Source: CAZKEW01 sp964580435
Lineage (GTDB): Bacteria > Acidobacteriota > Aminicenantia > Aminicenantales > UBA8522
Direction of reading: 5' to 3'
Assembly (NCBI GenBank): GCA_964580435.1
Contig: CAZOKP010000068.1
Location: 1-15,072, forward strand
DNA: 15,072 nucleotides
The translations under genes and the position numbers were made by a program. The notes below the pieces were generated by a model. The model did no database searches. It saw only the letters and a list, made by a program, of their open reading frames with translations, and was not told where the DNA came from. Shown here piece by piece: positions 6,401 through 12,895 of the stretch (positions are counted from its first letter, which is position 1; each line of letters begins with the position of its first letter).

Positions 6401-7690
6401 GAGGAGAAATTGCTGAAGGCGATTTTTGGCGAAAAAGCTCTGGATGTGAAGGACGCCTCTCTTTACTGCTCTCCTGGAATCGAAGGAACCGTTATCGATG
6501 TCCGGATCTTCTCCCGGCGCGGGAGTGAGAAAGGGCCACGGGCCAAAGTGATCGAGAAGGAAGAGGTTGCCAAGATGAAGCGGAACCTCGATGACGAGAT
6601 CACCATTCTCGAAGGAGAGAAGGCGCGTCGGATTAAATCCTATATCAAAGGAGAGGTCCTGGACAGAGACCAAAAGATTTCCGGCCAGGCCCTCGCCAAA
6701 GGCGCGAAGCTAACCGAGAAGACCCTCGATCTCATCGACCCCGACGATTATTCCAGGCTGAAATTGGAGGAGAATGAGGAGCGCGACGCGAAAATCAAGG
6801 ATATCGACAAAAAGGTTCGGCGCCAGATTGATGCGCTTCGGGCAGAGTTCAAAGAAAAAGTCGACACGCTGAAGAAGGGCGACGAGCTGTCCCCCGGAGT
6901 CATCCAGACCATCAAAGTCTACATCGCCATGAAGAGGAAGCTATCGGTCGGGGATAAGATTTCCGGTCGGCACGGCAATAAGGGGATCGTCGCCAAGATC
7001 GTCCCTGAAGAAGACATGCCCCGGCTGCCCGACGGCACGCCCGTGGAAATCGTTCTCAATCCCCTGGGTGTCCCGTCCCGTATGAATGTGGGGCAGATAT
7101 TGGAAACCCATCTCGGATGGGCGGCAAAGATCCTCAATCTCTGGGTCTCCACGCCCGTTTTTGACGGGATCTCGGAGAAGGAGATCAAGGAGATCCTGAA
7201 GAAGGCCGGGTTGCCGGAATCCGGCAAGACACCTCTTTATGATGGGGTGACCGGAGAATTGCTGCATCAAGAGGTCACCGTTGGTCACATTTATATGATG
7301 AAGCTCTATCATCTTGTGGACGACAAAATCCATGCCCGCTCTACAGGGCCCTATTCATTAATTACCCAGCAGCCGCTGGGCGGCAAAGCCCAGTTCGGAG
7401 GACAGCGCTTTGGTGAGATGGAAGTCTGGGCCCTGGAAGCCTACGGCGCGGCCTTCACTCTCCAGGAGCTTATGACCGTCAAATCGGACGATGTCGAAGG
7501 TCGGGCCAAGATCTATGAGGCCATCGTCAAAGGCGATTTGGATTTTACTCCCGGGCTTCCCGAATCCGTCAATGTTCTCATCCGCGAGCTGCAGAGTCTG
7601 TGCCTGAATGTGGAACTGGAAAAGGCAGAAAGAGACGAGATCTTGCCCTGGGGGATTGAAGTCCCCCCGGCTCTTAAAGGAGGACGCTAA
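3401..7690 (+). CDS. rpoB: DNA-directed RNA polymerase subunit beta
   Basis: This is the second largest core RNAP subunit, forming half of the active-site cleft and the rifampicin pocket. The 1429-residue protein runs through protrusion, lobe (with an SI1-type insertion at about 280-420), fork, a mid-region coiled-coil insertion and clamp-contacting C-terminus. Active-site lysines are K1178 and K1186, within KRKLSVGDKISGRHGNKG. The rifampicin region around 568-595 keeps Q572, F573, D575, H585, R588 and S590, predicting sensitivity. It differs from E. coli at I577, S579, A581 and L589. Residues about 84-145 are a cysteine-rich insert absent from E. coli, which accounts for the 59-residue offset at the rifampicin region. 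ATG 3401 and GTG 3395 are both possible starts; neither has a Shine-Dalgarno sequence, and a TGA at 3392-3394 bars anything further upstream. The stop overlaps rpoC as TAATG. Confidence 0.97.
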   Translation: MQNESESLNHRIERTDFSKIGTQFPMPDLLAIQTQSYAEFLQMDLLPEERKDAGLQSTFKDVFPISDFKETTQLDFISYSIGNWECKCGRLKGVENSRARCKGCGTLLPSDVELTEKEICPYCNAMRKIETPVCEHCGDRVKLKLKYSPNECLQKGYTFSVPLRLKVRLISWEKDATSKSKRLKHIKEQEVYFGDIPLMTEKGTFIFNGIERVVVSQLQRSPGVFFRPADVKGFFIGKIIPYRGAWVEFEHDSKNNLYVRLDRKKKFLASVFLRALGFGSDEEIIRLFYKIYKILPEDGKLYWELADDLAGKTVADDVTPPSSRKVLVPAKKKLTPEIIQELKQKGVAKVPLVKKELQGAYSLASIKGKVKPNEELGDVQLELLTGRGEPFEVFYPEQDRTGPIISNTLKKDLRKDTNQALAEIYRKLRPGEPHTMESAHNLFRNLFFNSQKYNFSRIGRLKMNIKLGLNTSMEEKVLSPLDYVEVIKYLLRLRLGEGTVDDIDHLGNRRVRSVGELVENAFRIGLTRMERTVKEKMTISADLTSAMPQDLINSKPVIAALKEFFGSSQLSQFMDQINSLAEITHKRRLSALGPGGLSRERAGFEVRDIQSSHYGRICPVETPEGPNIGLISSLSCYARVNDFGFIETPYRKVRNARIIDYVKIAHPGDSSYKMDEIVEKNEFLKTVEQLKKGKVRQLPVVEPQCFYLTAWEEEKFIIAQGNAPVDKDGHFVNEFVTARQVGNFKSIPRDQVDYIDVSPKQLVSLSAALIPFLEHDDANRALMGSNMQRQAVPLLRPEAPLVGTGIEYLVAKGSGDVVVCQRPGVVEFVDAERILIRVDEKEKAREHDVGTDLYLLTKFLRTNQNTCINHRPIVRKGVPVEKGQILADSSCTDKGELALGRNVLCAFMPWRGYNFEDAIIVSEKLIKDDIFSSIHIVEETIEARDTKLGPEEITKDIPNVPENVLRNLDENGIVRIGAYVKSGDILVGKVAPKGETQLSPEEKLLKAIFGEKALDVKDASLYCSPGIEGTVIDVRIFSRRGSEKGPRAKVIEKEEVAKMKRNLDDEITILEGEKARRIKSYIKGEVLDRDQKISGQALAKGAKLTEKTLDLIDPDDYSRLKLEENEERDAKIKDIDKKVRRQIDALRAEFKEKVDTLKKGDELSPGVIQTIKVYIAMKRKLSVGDKISGRHGNKGIVAKIVPEEDMPRLPDGTPVEIVLNPLGVPSRMNVGQILETHLGWAAKILNLWVSTPVFDGISEKEIKEILKKAGLPESGKTPLYDGVTGELLHQEVTVGHIYMMKLYHLVDDKIHARSTGPYSLITQQPLGGKAQFGGQRFGEMEVWALEAYGAAFTLQELMTVKSDDVEGRAKIYEAIVKGDLDFTPGLPESVNVLIRELQSLCLNVELEKAERDEILPWGIEVPPALKGGR
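3650..3835 (+). other. Zinc-ribbon insert in RpoB (about residues 84-145)
   Basis: Between SYSIGN, matching E. coli SYRLGE, and the resumed core YTFSVPLRLKVRL, RpoB contains about 60 extra residues with eight regularly placed cysteines. The first set is C86, C88, C101 and C104 (CxC-12-CxxC). The second is C120, C123, C134 and C137 (CxxC-10-CxxC), a standard zinc-ribbon spacing. The first set has exactly the spacing of the beta' zinc-binding domain encoded downstream (C69, C71, C84, C87 of RpoC) and shares ECxCG(K/R)xK and a final CG. Two bound zinc ions are inferred. By position the insert sits on the beta protrusion. I recall similar inserts in acidobacterial RpoB but cannot verify this here. 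Confidence 0.8.
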
Positions 7691-10600
7691 TGGAACCGAG
7701 ACCGACACCCGTCTCAGGCAGGTCGAAAGTCGATTTCGACAGGGTCAGGATCAGCATCGCCTCTCCGGAAAAAATCAAGAGCTGGTCTTGGGGCGAGGTG
7801 ACCAAGCCCGAGACCATCAACTATAGAACGTTCAAACCCGAGAAGGACGGGCTTTTCTGCGCCAAGATCTTCGGGCCGATCAATGACTATGAGTGTCTCT
7901 GCGGAAAGTACAAACGGATGAAATACAGGGGTATTATTTGCGAACGATGCGGTGTCGAGGTCACCAAGTCCAAAGTGCGGCGCGAACGCATGGGCCACAT
8001 CCTGCTGGCTTCCCCGGTAGCTCATATCTGGTTTTTTAAGAGTCCGCCGAGCCGCATCGGACTGGTCTTGGATCTTTCGATCAAAGACCTGGAAAAGGTC
8101 CTCTATTTTGAATCTTATATCGTCAGCGACCCCGGCGATACTCCGCTCAAGGATAAGCAGCTTCTCAACGAAGAAGAATACAAGGAGGCTCAGGAGAAGT
8201 ACGGGAATAAGTTCGAGGTTTCGATCGGAGCGGAAGCGATCGACTCCCTTCTTTCGGAGATTGATACGGCCAAAGAGGCCGAGCGCCTCAGGCGGCTGAT
8301 GAAGAAAGAGACATCCCAGCAGAGAAGATTGCGCTATGCCAAAAGACTGAGGGTCTTCAAAGCCCTGAAGAAATCGGGAAACCGTCCCGAATGGATGATC
8401 CTAAAGATCATTCCGGTCATCCCGCCTGACCTGAGACCCCTGGTGAGGCTGGATGGCGGGCGGTTTGCTACGTCTGACCTGAACGACCTTTATCGCAGAG
8501 TTATTAACCGCAATAACCGCCTCAAGAAACTCATCGAGCTCAAAGCTCCCGAACTCATCATCCGCAATGAGAAAAGGATGCTCCAGGAAGCCGTCGACGC
8601 TCTCTTTGATAACGGCAAGAGAGGCCGGGTCCATCTGGGAGCCAACCGTCGTCCTCTTAAATCCTTGAGCGAAGCCCTCCGCGGAAAGCAGGGACGTTTC
8701 CGGCAGAACCTCCTGGGCAAACGCGTGGATTATTCCGGCCGGTCCGTGATCGTCGTCGGCCCCGAGCTAAAGCTCAACCAGTGCGGGTTGCCCAAGAAAA
8801 TGGCGCTTGAACTCTTTAAGCCATTCATTTTCCACAAGTTGGAGAAGGAAGGATTGGTCCCCAGCGTTAAGATCGCCAGGGAGTGGCATGAGGCGGAGCG
8901 GCCCGAGGTATGGGACTATCTGGAGGAGGTGGTTAGAGAGCATCCGATTCTGCTCAACCGCGCTCCCACGCTCCACCGCCTCGGAATTCAAGCCTTTGAG
9001 CCAACCCTGATCGAAGGGAAAGCGATCCAGATTCACCCTCTTGTCTGCGCAGCCTTTAACGCTGATTTTGACGGGGACCAGATGGCTGTGCATATTCCTC
9101 TTTCTGTTGAAGCTCAGGTCGAGGCCCAAACGCTGATGCTCTCGACCAATAACATCCTTTCGCCCTCTCATGGGAGGCCGTTGACGATTCCAAGCCAGGA
9201 TATGGTCTTGGGCTGCTATTACCTGACCCTCGAGAAAAAAGGGCAGAAGGGAGAAGGCCGGATCTTCTATTCTCCCGAAGAAGTGCTTATGGCCCTGGAG
9301 AACAAGGAGATTGGCCTCCAGGCTCGCGTGAAATTGAGGTTTAAAGGGCCGTTTATGAATCTGGCGACGTATTATGATGACCAGGCTGTGATGACCTGCC
9401 CGGTGACAGAGATCCAGAACAAGTTGGTCGACACGACACCCGGAAGAATCATATTCAACGGCATCCTTCCTCCGGAGATCCCGTACCTCAACGGCATGGT
9501 GAGGAAGAAAGGGATGGAGAACCTAGTTTTCTACACCTATCTCAAGGTCGGGCTGGGCCCCACGGTCCAGATGCTCGACAAACTGAAAGAGATTGGGTTC
9601 AACCAGGCGACTATGGCCGGGTTTTCCCTGGGGATCGACGATTTCATCATCCCCAAGGAAAAAACTTCGATGGTGGAAAAAGCCCAGAAAGAAGTCCTGG
9701 ATATTGAAAAGCTCTACCGCGATGGAACCATCTCCGCCGGTGAGCGGTTCAACCGCGTGGTCGAGATCTGGGGAGCCGTCACGGACAAAGTCTCCTCTGC
9801 CATGATCGAGGAGATGAAAAGGGTCAGTTTCGAAGGAAACGAACTCAACCCGCTTTTCGTCATGGCCGATTCCGGCTCCAGGGGCAATAAGCAGCAGATT
9901 CGGCAGCTGGCCGGAATGCGCGGTCTGATGAGCAAGCCATCCGGAGAAATCATCGAAACGCCCATTGTCTCCAACCTGCGCGAAGGATTAAACGTCATGC
10001 AATACTTCATCTCGACGCATGGCGCAAGAAAAGGATTGGCCGACACCGCTTTGAAGACAGCCAACTCCGGTTATTTAACCCGCAAGCTCGTGGACGTCGC
10101 CCAGGAAGTGATCGTTGATGAGTTAGATTGCGGCACCCTTAAGGGAGTCAATGTGACCGCCATCGTCGAGAACGGTGAGATCATCGAGCCTTTCGTTGAC
10201 AGGATCGTCGGTCGAATCGCCCTGGAGAAAGTGGTCAACCCGGATACTAACAAGGCGGTCGTCGCGCCGAATCAGGAGATTACAGAGGACATTGCTCAGC
10301 AGTTCCAGAACCTGGGTATTGAAAAGGTGAAGATCCGCTCCGTCCTGACTTGCGAGGCCAAGAAAGGTGTTTGCCAGCTCTGTTATGGCCGGAACATGTC
10401 CAGCGGAAGCCTGGCCGAACTCGGTGAGGCCGTGGGCATCATCGCGGCGCAGTCCATCGGAGAACCGGGCACTCAGCTGACAATGAGAACCTTCCATGTG
10501 GGAGGGATCGCCATGCGCGGGGCGGAGAGGTCAAAGCTCGAAGCCAAGAACGACGGCGTCGTCATGTTCAACAACCTTAAGGGCGTCCAGAACAAAGAAG

Positions 10601-11874
10601 GGGTGCTTGTCGTCCTCAACCGAAACGCTAATATCGCCATCCTCGACCATCGCCGCCGCGAGGTTGAACATTATCAAGTCCCCTACGGAGCGAGGGTATT
10701 TGTCAAAGACGGTGAGGCCATCAAGGCTCGTCAGCCGTTCGCCGAATGGGATCCCTTTAACACCTTCATCCTTACGGAAGAGGCCGGTATTGCGGAATTC
10801 CATGATGTCGTCCTGGGCATGACCATGGAAGAGGTCCAGGATGAATTTACGGGCTTGATCACCCAGGTCGTCATCGAACCCAAAGAAGAAAGGATGCAGC
10901 CCCGGGTAGAAATCATCCACCCGACCAAGAAAGACAAAAATGGAAAGCCGGTCACGCTCAGGAGATATTATCTCCCCTCCGGAGCCAATCTTGAGATCAA
11001 GGATAGGGAGAAGGTCTTTGCCGGAGATATTTTGGCCAAGATCCCTCGCGAGGTCGCCCGGACCAAGGATATCACAGGCGGATTGCCCAGGGCGGAAGAA
11101 CTCTTTGAGGCGCGCCGGCCCAAGTCTCCGGCGGTCATTGCAGAAATTGACGGCGTCGTCCAGTTCGGCGGCCTGGTCAGGGGCTACCGCAAGCTCATCG
11201 TCACGAACGAAAAAGGCGGAGAAAAGGAATACCTCATCCCCAAAGGCGCCCATTTGAGCGTGGGCGAGGGAGAAAAGGTCAGGGCCGGGACGGCTCTCAT
11301 GAACGGGCCGGTAAACCCCCATGACATTCTCCGCGTCCTGGGAGAAAAAGAGCTGGCGGAATACCTCCTGCGCGAGGTCCAAGAGGTATACAGGCTTCAA
11401 GGGGTGACCATCAACGACAAGCATATCGAATCCATCATCAGGCAGATGCTGCGCTGGGTTAAGGTTGAGGAGGTCGGGGACACAGAATTTCTCGTTGACG
11501 AGCAGGTGGATAAGTTCATTTTCCAGGAGGAGAATGAAAAGGTGATCAAGAAAGGCGGCAAGCCGGCCAAGGCCAGGCCGCTTCTTTTGGGCATCACCAA
11601 GAGCGCTTTGAGCACGGACAGTTTTATCGCTGCCGCTTCCTTCCAGGAGACCACGCGAGTCTTGACGGAAGCCAGCCTTTACGGAAAAGTGGATTATTTG
11701 AGGAGGCTCAAGGAAAACATTATCATGGGAAGACTCATTCCCGCGGGCACAGGCTATAGGTACTATCGGGATGTCGAGCTGAAGGAGTCTTCCGGGACAG
11801 AAGAAGAGCAGGAAATCGAGGCCCCGGTCCGGAACTCGAAGGGCCCGCTAACCTCCTCAAAATCCTTGACATAG
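7690..11874 (+). CDS. rpoC: DNA-directed RNA polymerase subunit beta'
   Basis: This is the largest RNAP subunit, carrying the catalytic magnesium site. The product has 1394 residues and is nearly colinear with E. coli numbering. The N-terminal zinc finger is C69, C71, C84, C87. The catalytic loop NADFDGDQ has D459, D461 and D463. The bridge helix begins QYFISTHGARKGLADTALK. The second zinc site is C814, C888, C895, C898. The trigger-loop tip MRTFH has M932 and H936. About 180 residues then resemble the SI3 insertion, ending before TKDITGGLPRAEELFEARRP. The C-terminus is GRLIPAGTGYRYYRDVEL plus a variable acidic tail. The start ATG overlaps the rpoB stop, with AAAGGAGG 6 bases upstream, so the two subunits are translationally coupled. 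The last two sense codons, TTG ACA, double as a promoter -35 element. Confidence 0.97.
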   Translation: MEPRPTPVSGRSKVDFDRVRISIASPEKIKSWSWGEVTKPETINYRTFKPEKDGLFCAKIFGPINDYECLCGKYKRMKYRGIICERCGVEVTKSKVRRERMGHILLASPVAHIWFFKSPPSRIGLVLDLSIKDLEKVLYFESYIVSDPGDTPLKDKQLLNEEEYKEAQEKYGNKFEVSIGAEAIDSLLSEIDTAKEAERLRRLMKKETSQQRRLRYAKRLRVFKALKKSGNRPEWMILKIIPVIPPDLRPLVRLDGGRFATSDLNDLYRRVINRNNRLKKLIELKAPELIIRNEKRMLQEAVDALFDNGKRGRVHLGANRRPLKSLSEALRGKQGRFRQNLLGKRVDYSGRSVIVVGPELKLNQCGLPKKMALELFKPFIFHKLEKEGLVPSVKIAREWHEAERPEVWDYLEEVVREHPILLNRAPTLHRLGIQAFEPTLIEGKAIQIHPLVCAAFNADFDGDQMAVHIPLSVEAQVEAQTLMLSTNNILSPSHGRPLTIPSQDMVLGCYYLTLEKKGQKGEGRIFYSPEEVLMALENKEIGLQARVKLRFKGPFMNLATYYDDQAVMTCPVTEIQNKLVDTTPGRIIFNGILPPEIPYLNGMVRKKGMENLVFYTYLKVGLGPTVQMLDKLKEIGFNQATMAGFSLGIDDFIIPKEKTSMVEKAQKEVLDIEKLYRDGTISAGERFNRVVEIWGAVTDKVSSAMIEEMKRVSFEGNELNPLFVMADSGSRGNKQQIRQLAGMRGLMSKPSGEIIETPIVSNLREGLNVMQYFISTHGARKGLADTALKTANSGYLTRKLVDVAQEVIVDELDCGTLKGVNVTAIVENGEIIEPFVDRIVGRIALEKVVNPDTNKAVVAPNQEITEDIAQQFQNLGIEKVKIRSVLTCEAKKGVCQLCYGRNMSSGSLAELGEAVGIIAAQSIGEPGTQLTMRTFHVGGIAMRGAERSKLEAKNDGVVMFNNLKGVQNKEGVLVVLNRNANIAILDHRRREVEHYQVPYGARVFVKDGEAIKARQPFAEWDPFNTFILTEEAGIAEFHDVVLGMTMEEVQDEFTGLITQVVIEPKEERMQPRVEIIHPTKKDKNGKPVTLRRYYLPSGANLEIKDREKVFAGDILAKIPREVARTKDITGGLPRAEELFEARRPKSPAVIAEIDGVVQFGGLVRGYRKLIVTNEKGGEKEYLIPKGAHLSVGEGEKVRAGTALMNGPVNPHDILRVLGEKELAEYLLREVQEVYRLQGVTINDKHIESIIRQMLRWVKVEEVGDTEFLVDEQVDKFIFQEENEKVIKKGGKPAKARPLLLGITKSALSTDSFIAAASFQETTRVLTEASLYGKVDYLRRLKENIIMGRLIPAGTGYRYYRDVELKESSGTEEEQEIEAPVRNSKGPLTSSKSLT

Positions 11875-11894
11875 AAAGATATTTTTGTTATTAT
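11866..11894 (+). promoter_or_regulatory. Sigma-70 type promoter for rpsL-rpsG-fusA-tuf
   Basis: TTGACA (11866-11871) is separated by exactly 17 bases from TATTAT (11889-11894). TG at 11886-11887 also makes an extended -10 (TGnTATTAT). This is close to the housekeeping-sigma consensus. Transcription would start near 11900-11902. The discriminator between -10 and start is CGGCGC, a GC-rich stretch of the kind found at stringently controlled ribosomal promoters, so ppGpp-responsive control is a reasonable inference. The -35 lies within rpoC, and the stop codon begins the spacer. No comparably good promoter was seen elsewhere in the window. Confidence 0.82.
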
Positions 11895-11912
11895 CGGCGC
11901 ATTCGTTCCGAG

Positions 11913-11949
11913 ATTAATTCCTTTCGGGATGAAGCCCATTAATTTTTTT
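11913..11949 (+). terminator. Possible attenuator or weak terminator in the rpsL leader
   Basis: ATTAAT (11913-11918) can pair with ATTAAT (11938-11943), flanking an inner GGG/CCC pairing (11926-11928, 11935-11937). Seven T follow at 11943-11949. An alternative inner hairpin ATTCC/GGGAT (11917-11921, 11926-11930) is possible. Hairpin plus U-run just downstream of the predicted transcription start looks like an attenuator, or like a leaky terminator for rpoBC transcripts. The outer stem is all A-T and the fold is asymmetric, so stability is doubtful. Confidence 0.3.
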
Positions 11950-11966
11950 ATTGAGGAGTAGGTTTA

Positions 11967-12356
11967 TTGCCAACTTTTAACCAGCTCGTGAGAAAGGGCA
12001 GAACGCTGAAAAGGTACAGGAGTAAGTCTCCGGCGTTGGACGATTGCCCCCAGAAAAGAGGTGTTTGCACGCGCGTTTTCACGACGACGCCCAAGAAGCC
12101 GAACTCTGCCCTGAGAAAAGTCGCCAGAATCCGGCTGACCAATAATATCGAGGTGACAGGTTATATCCCCGGCGTCGGACACAATCTTCAGGAACACTCT
12201 ATTGTGCTGATCCGGGGAGGACGAGTCAAGGATTTGCCCGGCGTTCGTTACCACGTGATCCGGGGCACTCTGGATGCTGAAGGCGTGCAAAACCGGTTCA
12301 AGGGGAGGTCTCGTTACGGGGCCAAAAAGCCGAAAGAGAAAAGAGTGGCCAGCTGA
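11967..12356 (+). CDS. rpsL: 30S ribosomal protein S12 (uS12)
   Basis: S12 sits at the decoding centre and governs accuracy. The 129-residue product has the usual opening (M)PTFNQLVRKGR. It has the conserved PKKPNSALRKV loop, with the lysine equivalent to K43 that is mutated in streptomycin-resistant strains. It also has RGGRVKDLPGVRYH, with the equivalents of K88 and of D89, the residue methylthiolated by RimO in E. coli. Lysines at both positions predict streptomycin sensitivity. The start codon is TTG, with GGAG (11955-11958) 8 bases upstream; no ATG or GTG would give a complete S12. It is the first gene after the promoter at 11866-11894 and is followed closely by rpsG. Confidence 0.96.
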   Translation: MPTFNQLVRKGRTLKRYRSKSPALDDCPQKRGVCTRVFTTTPKKPNSALRKVARIRLTNNIEVTGYIPGVGHNLQEHSIVLIRGGRVKDLPGVRYHVIRGTLDAEGVQNRFKGRSRYGAKKPKEKRVAS

Positions 12357-12372
12357 TTGAGGAGAGGCACAG

Positions 12373-12843
12373 ATGCCCAGACGAGGAATAGTCAAGAAGA
12401 GGAAGATCCGGCCGGACCCCTTTTATAACAGCACGCTGATCTCGAGATTCGTCAGCCTGTCTTTGAAGAAAGGCAAAAAGAGTACCGCAGAGAGAGTGAT
12501 TTATAACGCAATGGAGATTGTGAAGCAAAAAACCAAAGAGGATCCCCTCAAGGCGTTCGAGAAAGCCATCGAGAACACGCGGCCCGTGCTCGAGACGAAG
12601 TCGCGCCGTGTCGGAGGTGCGACCTATCAGGTCCCTGTCGAGGTCCCGATGGAGCGTTCAACATCTGTGGCGGTGAGATGGCTGCTCAACTACGCGCGGG
12701 AAAGAAGCGGCAAGAGCATGGAGGAGAAGCTCGCGGCAGAGATCATCGACGCCATGAATAACCGGGGAGGGGCGATCAAGAAGAGGGAAGATACGCACAA
12801 AATGGCTGAAGCCAATAGGGCTTTTGCTCATTATAGATGGTAG
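12373..12843 (+). CDS. rpsG: 30S ribosomal protein S7 (uS7)
   Basis: S7 is a primary 16S rRNA-binding protein that nucleates assembly of the 30S head and lines the E site. The 156-residue length is standard. Family features are the basic start MPRRGIVKKRKI, the SRRVGGATYQVPVEV segment, and the C-terminal DTHKMAEANRAFAHYRW. ATG 12373 follows GGAG (12361-12364) with 8 bases between. In E. coli S7 represses the str operon by binding a structured region of about 100 bases between rpsL and rpsG. Here that gap is only 16 bases, so any S7 feedback must use another site. Confidence 0.97.
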   Translation: MPRRGIVKKRKIRPDPFYNSTLISRFVSLSLKKGKKSTAERVIYNAMEIVKQKTKEDPLKAFEKAIENTRPVLETKSRRVGGATYQVPVEVPMERSTSVAVRWLLNYARERSGKSMEEKLAAEIIDAMNNRGGAIKKREDTHKMAEANRAFAHYRW

Positions 12844-12859
12844 TCTCCAGAAAAAAGAC

Positions 12860-12883
12860 CCATTTGTTTAAAGAACGAAATGG
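12860..12883 (+). promoter_or_regulatory. Hairpin occluding the fusA ribosome-binding site
   Basis: CCATTT (12860-12865) and AAATGG (12878-12883) form a perfect 6-bp stem with a 12-base loop. The 3' arm includes the first two G residues of TGGAG (12881-12885), the only Shine-Dalgarno candidate for fusA. A competing pairing, CTCCA (12845-12849) just after the rpsG stop with TGGAG, would hide the whole site. Both could make fusA translation depend on ribosomes finishing rpsG or on a bound protein. The structures are visible; the function is inferred. Confidence 0.35.
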
Positions 12884-12895
12884 AGCGAAGAATAT

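Noticed and set aside
5753..6673. 306-residue open frame on the minus strand inside rpoB
   Set aside because: Antisense shadow of rpoB. The sense frame is strongly conserved and the antisense product resembles no known family.
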